Source: Pseudomonadota bacterium
Lineage (GTDB): Bacteria; Desulfobacterota; Desulfarculia; Desulfarculales; Desulfarculaceae
Assembly (NCBI GenBank): GCA_018819925.1
Contig: JAHJPG010000028.1
Span: forward strand, 1-33,227
DNA: 33,227 nucleotides
Direction: 5' to 3'
The notes beneath the pieces were generated by a model. The model did not search any database. It worked only from the letters and a program-made list of their open reading frames with translations, and was not told where the DNA came from. Both the position numbers and the translations under genes were made by a program. Positions 32,819-33,227 of this stretch are shown here, one piece after another; position 1 is the first letter of the stretch; each line of letters opens with the position of its first letter.

Positions 32819-32837
32819 AAAAGTATCCTATACTTTT
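32819..32837. promoter_or_regulatory. 19-bp palindrome in a divergent promoter region
   Basis: AAAAGTAT-CCT-ATACTTTT, 8-bp perfect arms. On the minus strand it contains a -10-like TAGGAT 18 nt after TGGACG. It could be an operator over the glycosyltransferase promoter. No regulator is known for it. Confidence 0.45.
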
Positions 32838-32875
32838 AACGCGGCGAACGTCCAGCCGCAAGCGCCCCGGCCGGC

Positions 32876-32904
32876 TTGTGGGCTTTTTGGCGTCCTGCTA
32901 CAAT
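32876..32904 (+). promoter_or_regulatory. Promoter of the plus-strand partial gene
   Basis: TTGTGG at 32876-32881 (3 of 6 matches), 17 nt, TACAAT at 32899-32904 (5 of 6). The predicted start is about 27 nt before the ATG at 32938. Confidence 0.45.
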
Positions 32905-32937
32905 CCGGGCAACCTTTTTTATTAAGGCGGCCATCCC

Positions 32938-33227
32938 ATGCCATCCTCCGCGCCCCGATATAGCCTGATTATCCTGGCCGGCCACGGCCAAGCCCAGCAG
33001 AGGGCCGGGATCGCCTCCCTGGCCCCCTTGCTGGCCTCGGGTCATTGCGAGGCCCTGGTGATGGCTCACCGGGGCGAAGCCGACGGCCTGGAGTCCCTGC
33101 GGGAGATTCTGGCGGAGCTGGGCCCCCGGGCGCGCCTGGCGCCCCTGCCCCCCTGCCCGGCCGGGGCGGCCCGCAACCAGGGGGCCGAGCAGGCCCGGGG
33201 CGAGGTGCTTTTTTTCAGCCAGACGGA
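32938..33227 (+). CDS. Glycosyltransferase-like protein, N-terminal part
   Basis: The frame from ATG 32938 stays open to the window end (96 codons). It begins MPSSAPRYSLIILAGHGQAQ and has ARNQGAEQARGEVLFFSQTD/E near residues 77-96, which resembles the A-R-N-x-G-x-x-x-A-x-G-E-x-L-x-F segment before the DxD motif of family 2 glycosyltransferases. The usual DDxSxD motif is not seen and the canonical DD position reads SQT. So family 2 membership is likely but the catalytic site is atypical, or the protein is a diverged relative. It is divergent from the DPM1-like gene. Confidence 0.6.
   Translation, partial: MPSSAPRYSLIILAGHGQAQQRAGIASLAPLLASGHCEALVMAHRGEADGLESLREILAELGPRARLAPLPPCPAGAARNQGAEQARGEVLFFSQT

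Overview
The window is GC-rich, densely coding bacterial DNA. It suggests a member of the Desulfobacterota (former Deltaproteobacteria), possibly Desulfarculales-like. This is inferred from protein flavour, the 102-104-residue DsrE-type and Cys-rich small proteins, the bactofilin, and a probable UGA-encoded selenocysteine; no marker gene settles it. I see no CRISPR array, phage, insertion sequence or tRNA. One RNA gene, the tmRNA, is clear.

Layout. 1-2146 (+): end of a P1-family (DmpA-type) peptidase, a small lipoprotein, a DsrE-like gene with an in-frame TGA followed at once by a SECIS-like hairpin (probable selenoprotein), and pyrR. 2153-12579 (-): a tightly overlapping chain: MltB-like lytic transglycosylase, addB, addA, recD2 and a dienelactone-hydrolase-like lipoprotein. 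This puts the whole double-strand-break resection machinery plus a RecD2 helicase in one transcript. 12596-13222 (+): an unrecognised gene head to head with that chain. 13219-16330 (-): amidohydrolase, flavodoxin, cupin, bactofilin and a one-pass membrane protein. 16331-16912: non-coding, with nothing I can name.

16913-22786 (+): a fatty-acid beta-oxidation operon, fadN-fadA-fadE, with the same gene content and order as Bacillus fadNAE. Its promoter carries two near-identical 18-bp palindromes that closely match the Bacillus FadR operator. A hairpin followed by a T-run separates fadN from fadA, and a strong terminator follows fadE. A 56-residue two-Cys protein gene comes next (22916-23086).

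23183-26118: MscS-type channel (-), RlpA-like SPOR lipoprotein (+, probably a CTG start), ihfA (-), and ssrA (+) with promoter, tag reading frame and terminator. 26168-29306 (-): a lone ABC-type substrate-binding protein followed 12 nt later by a Cache/HAMP hybrid histidine kinase, probably a sensory pair. 29622-30287 (+): two small Cys-rich proteins. 30292-32779 (-): alpha/beta hydrolase, YbhN/LPG-synthase-like flippase-type membrane protein, and a DPM1-like family 2 glycosyltransferase. 32938-end (+): the start of a second glycosyltransferase-like gene.

Most neighbouring genes on one strand are separated by fewer than 20 nt or overlap, so most of the window is read as a few operons. The items most worth checking are the selenoprotein, the addB-addA-recD2 chain and the FadR-like control of fadNAE.
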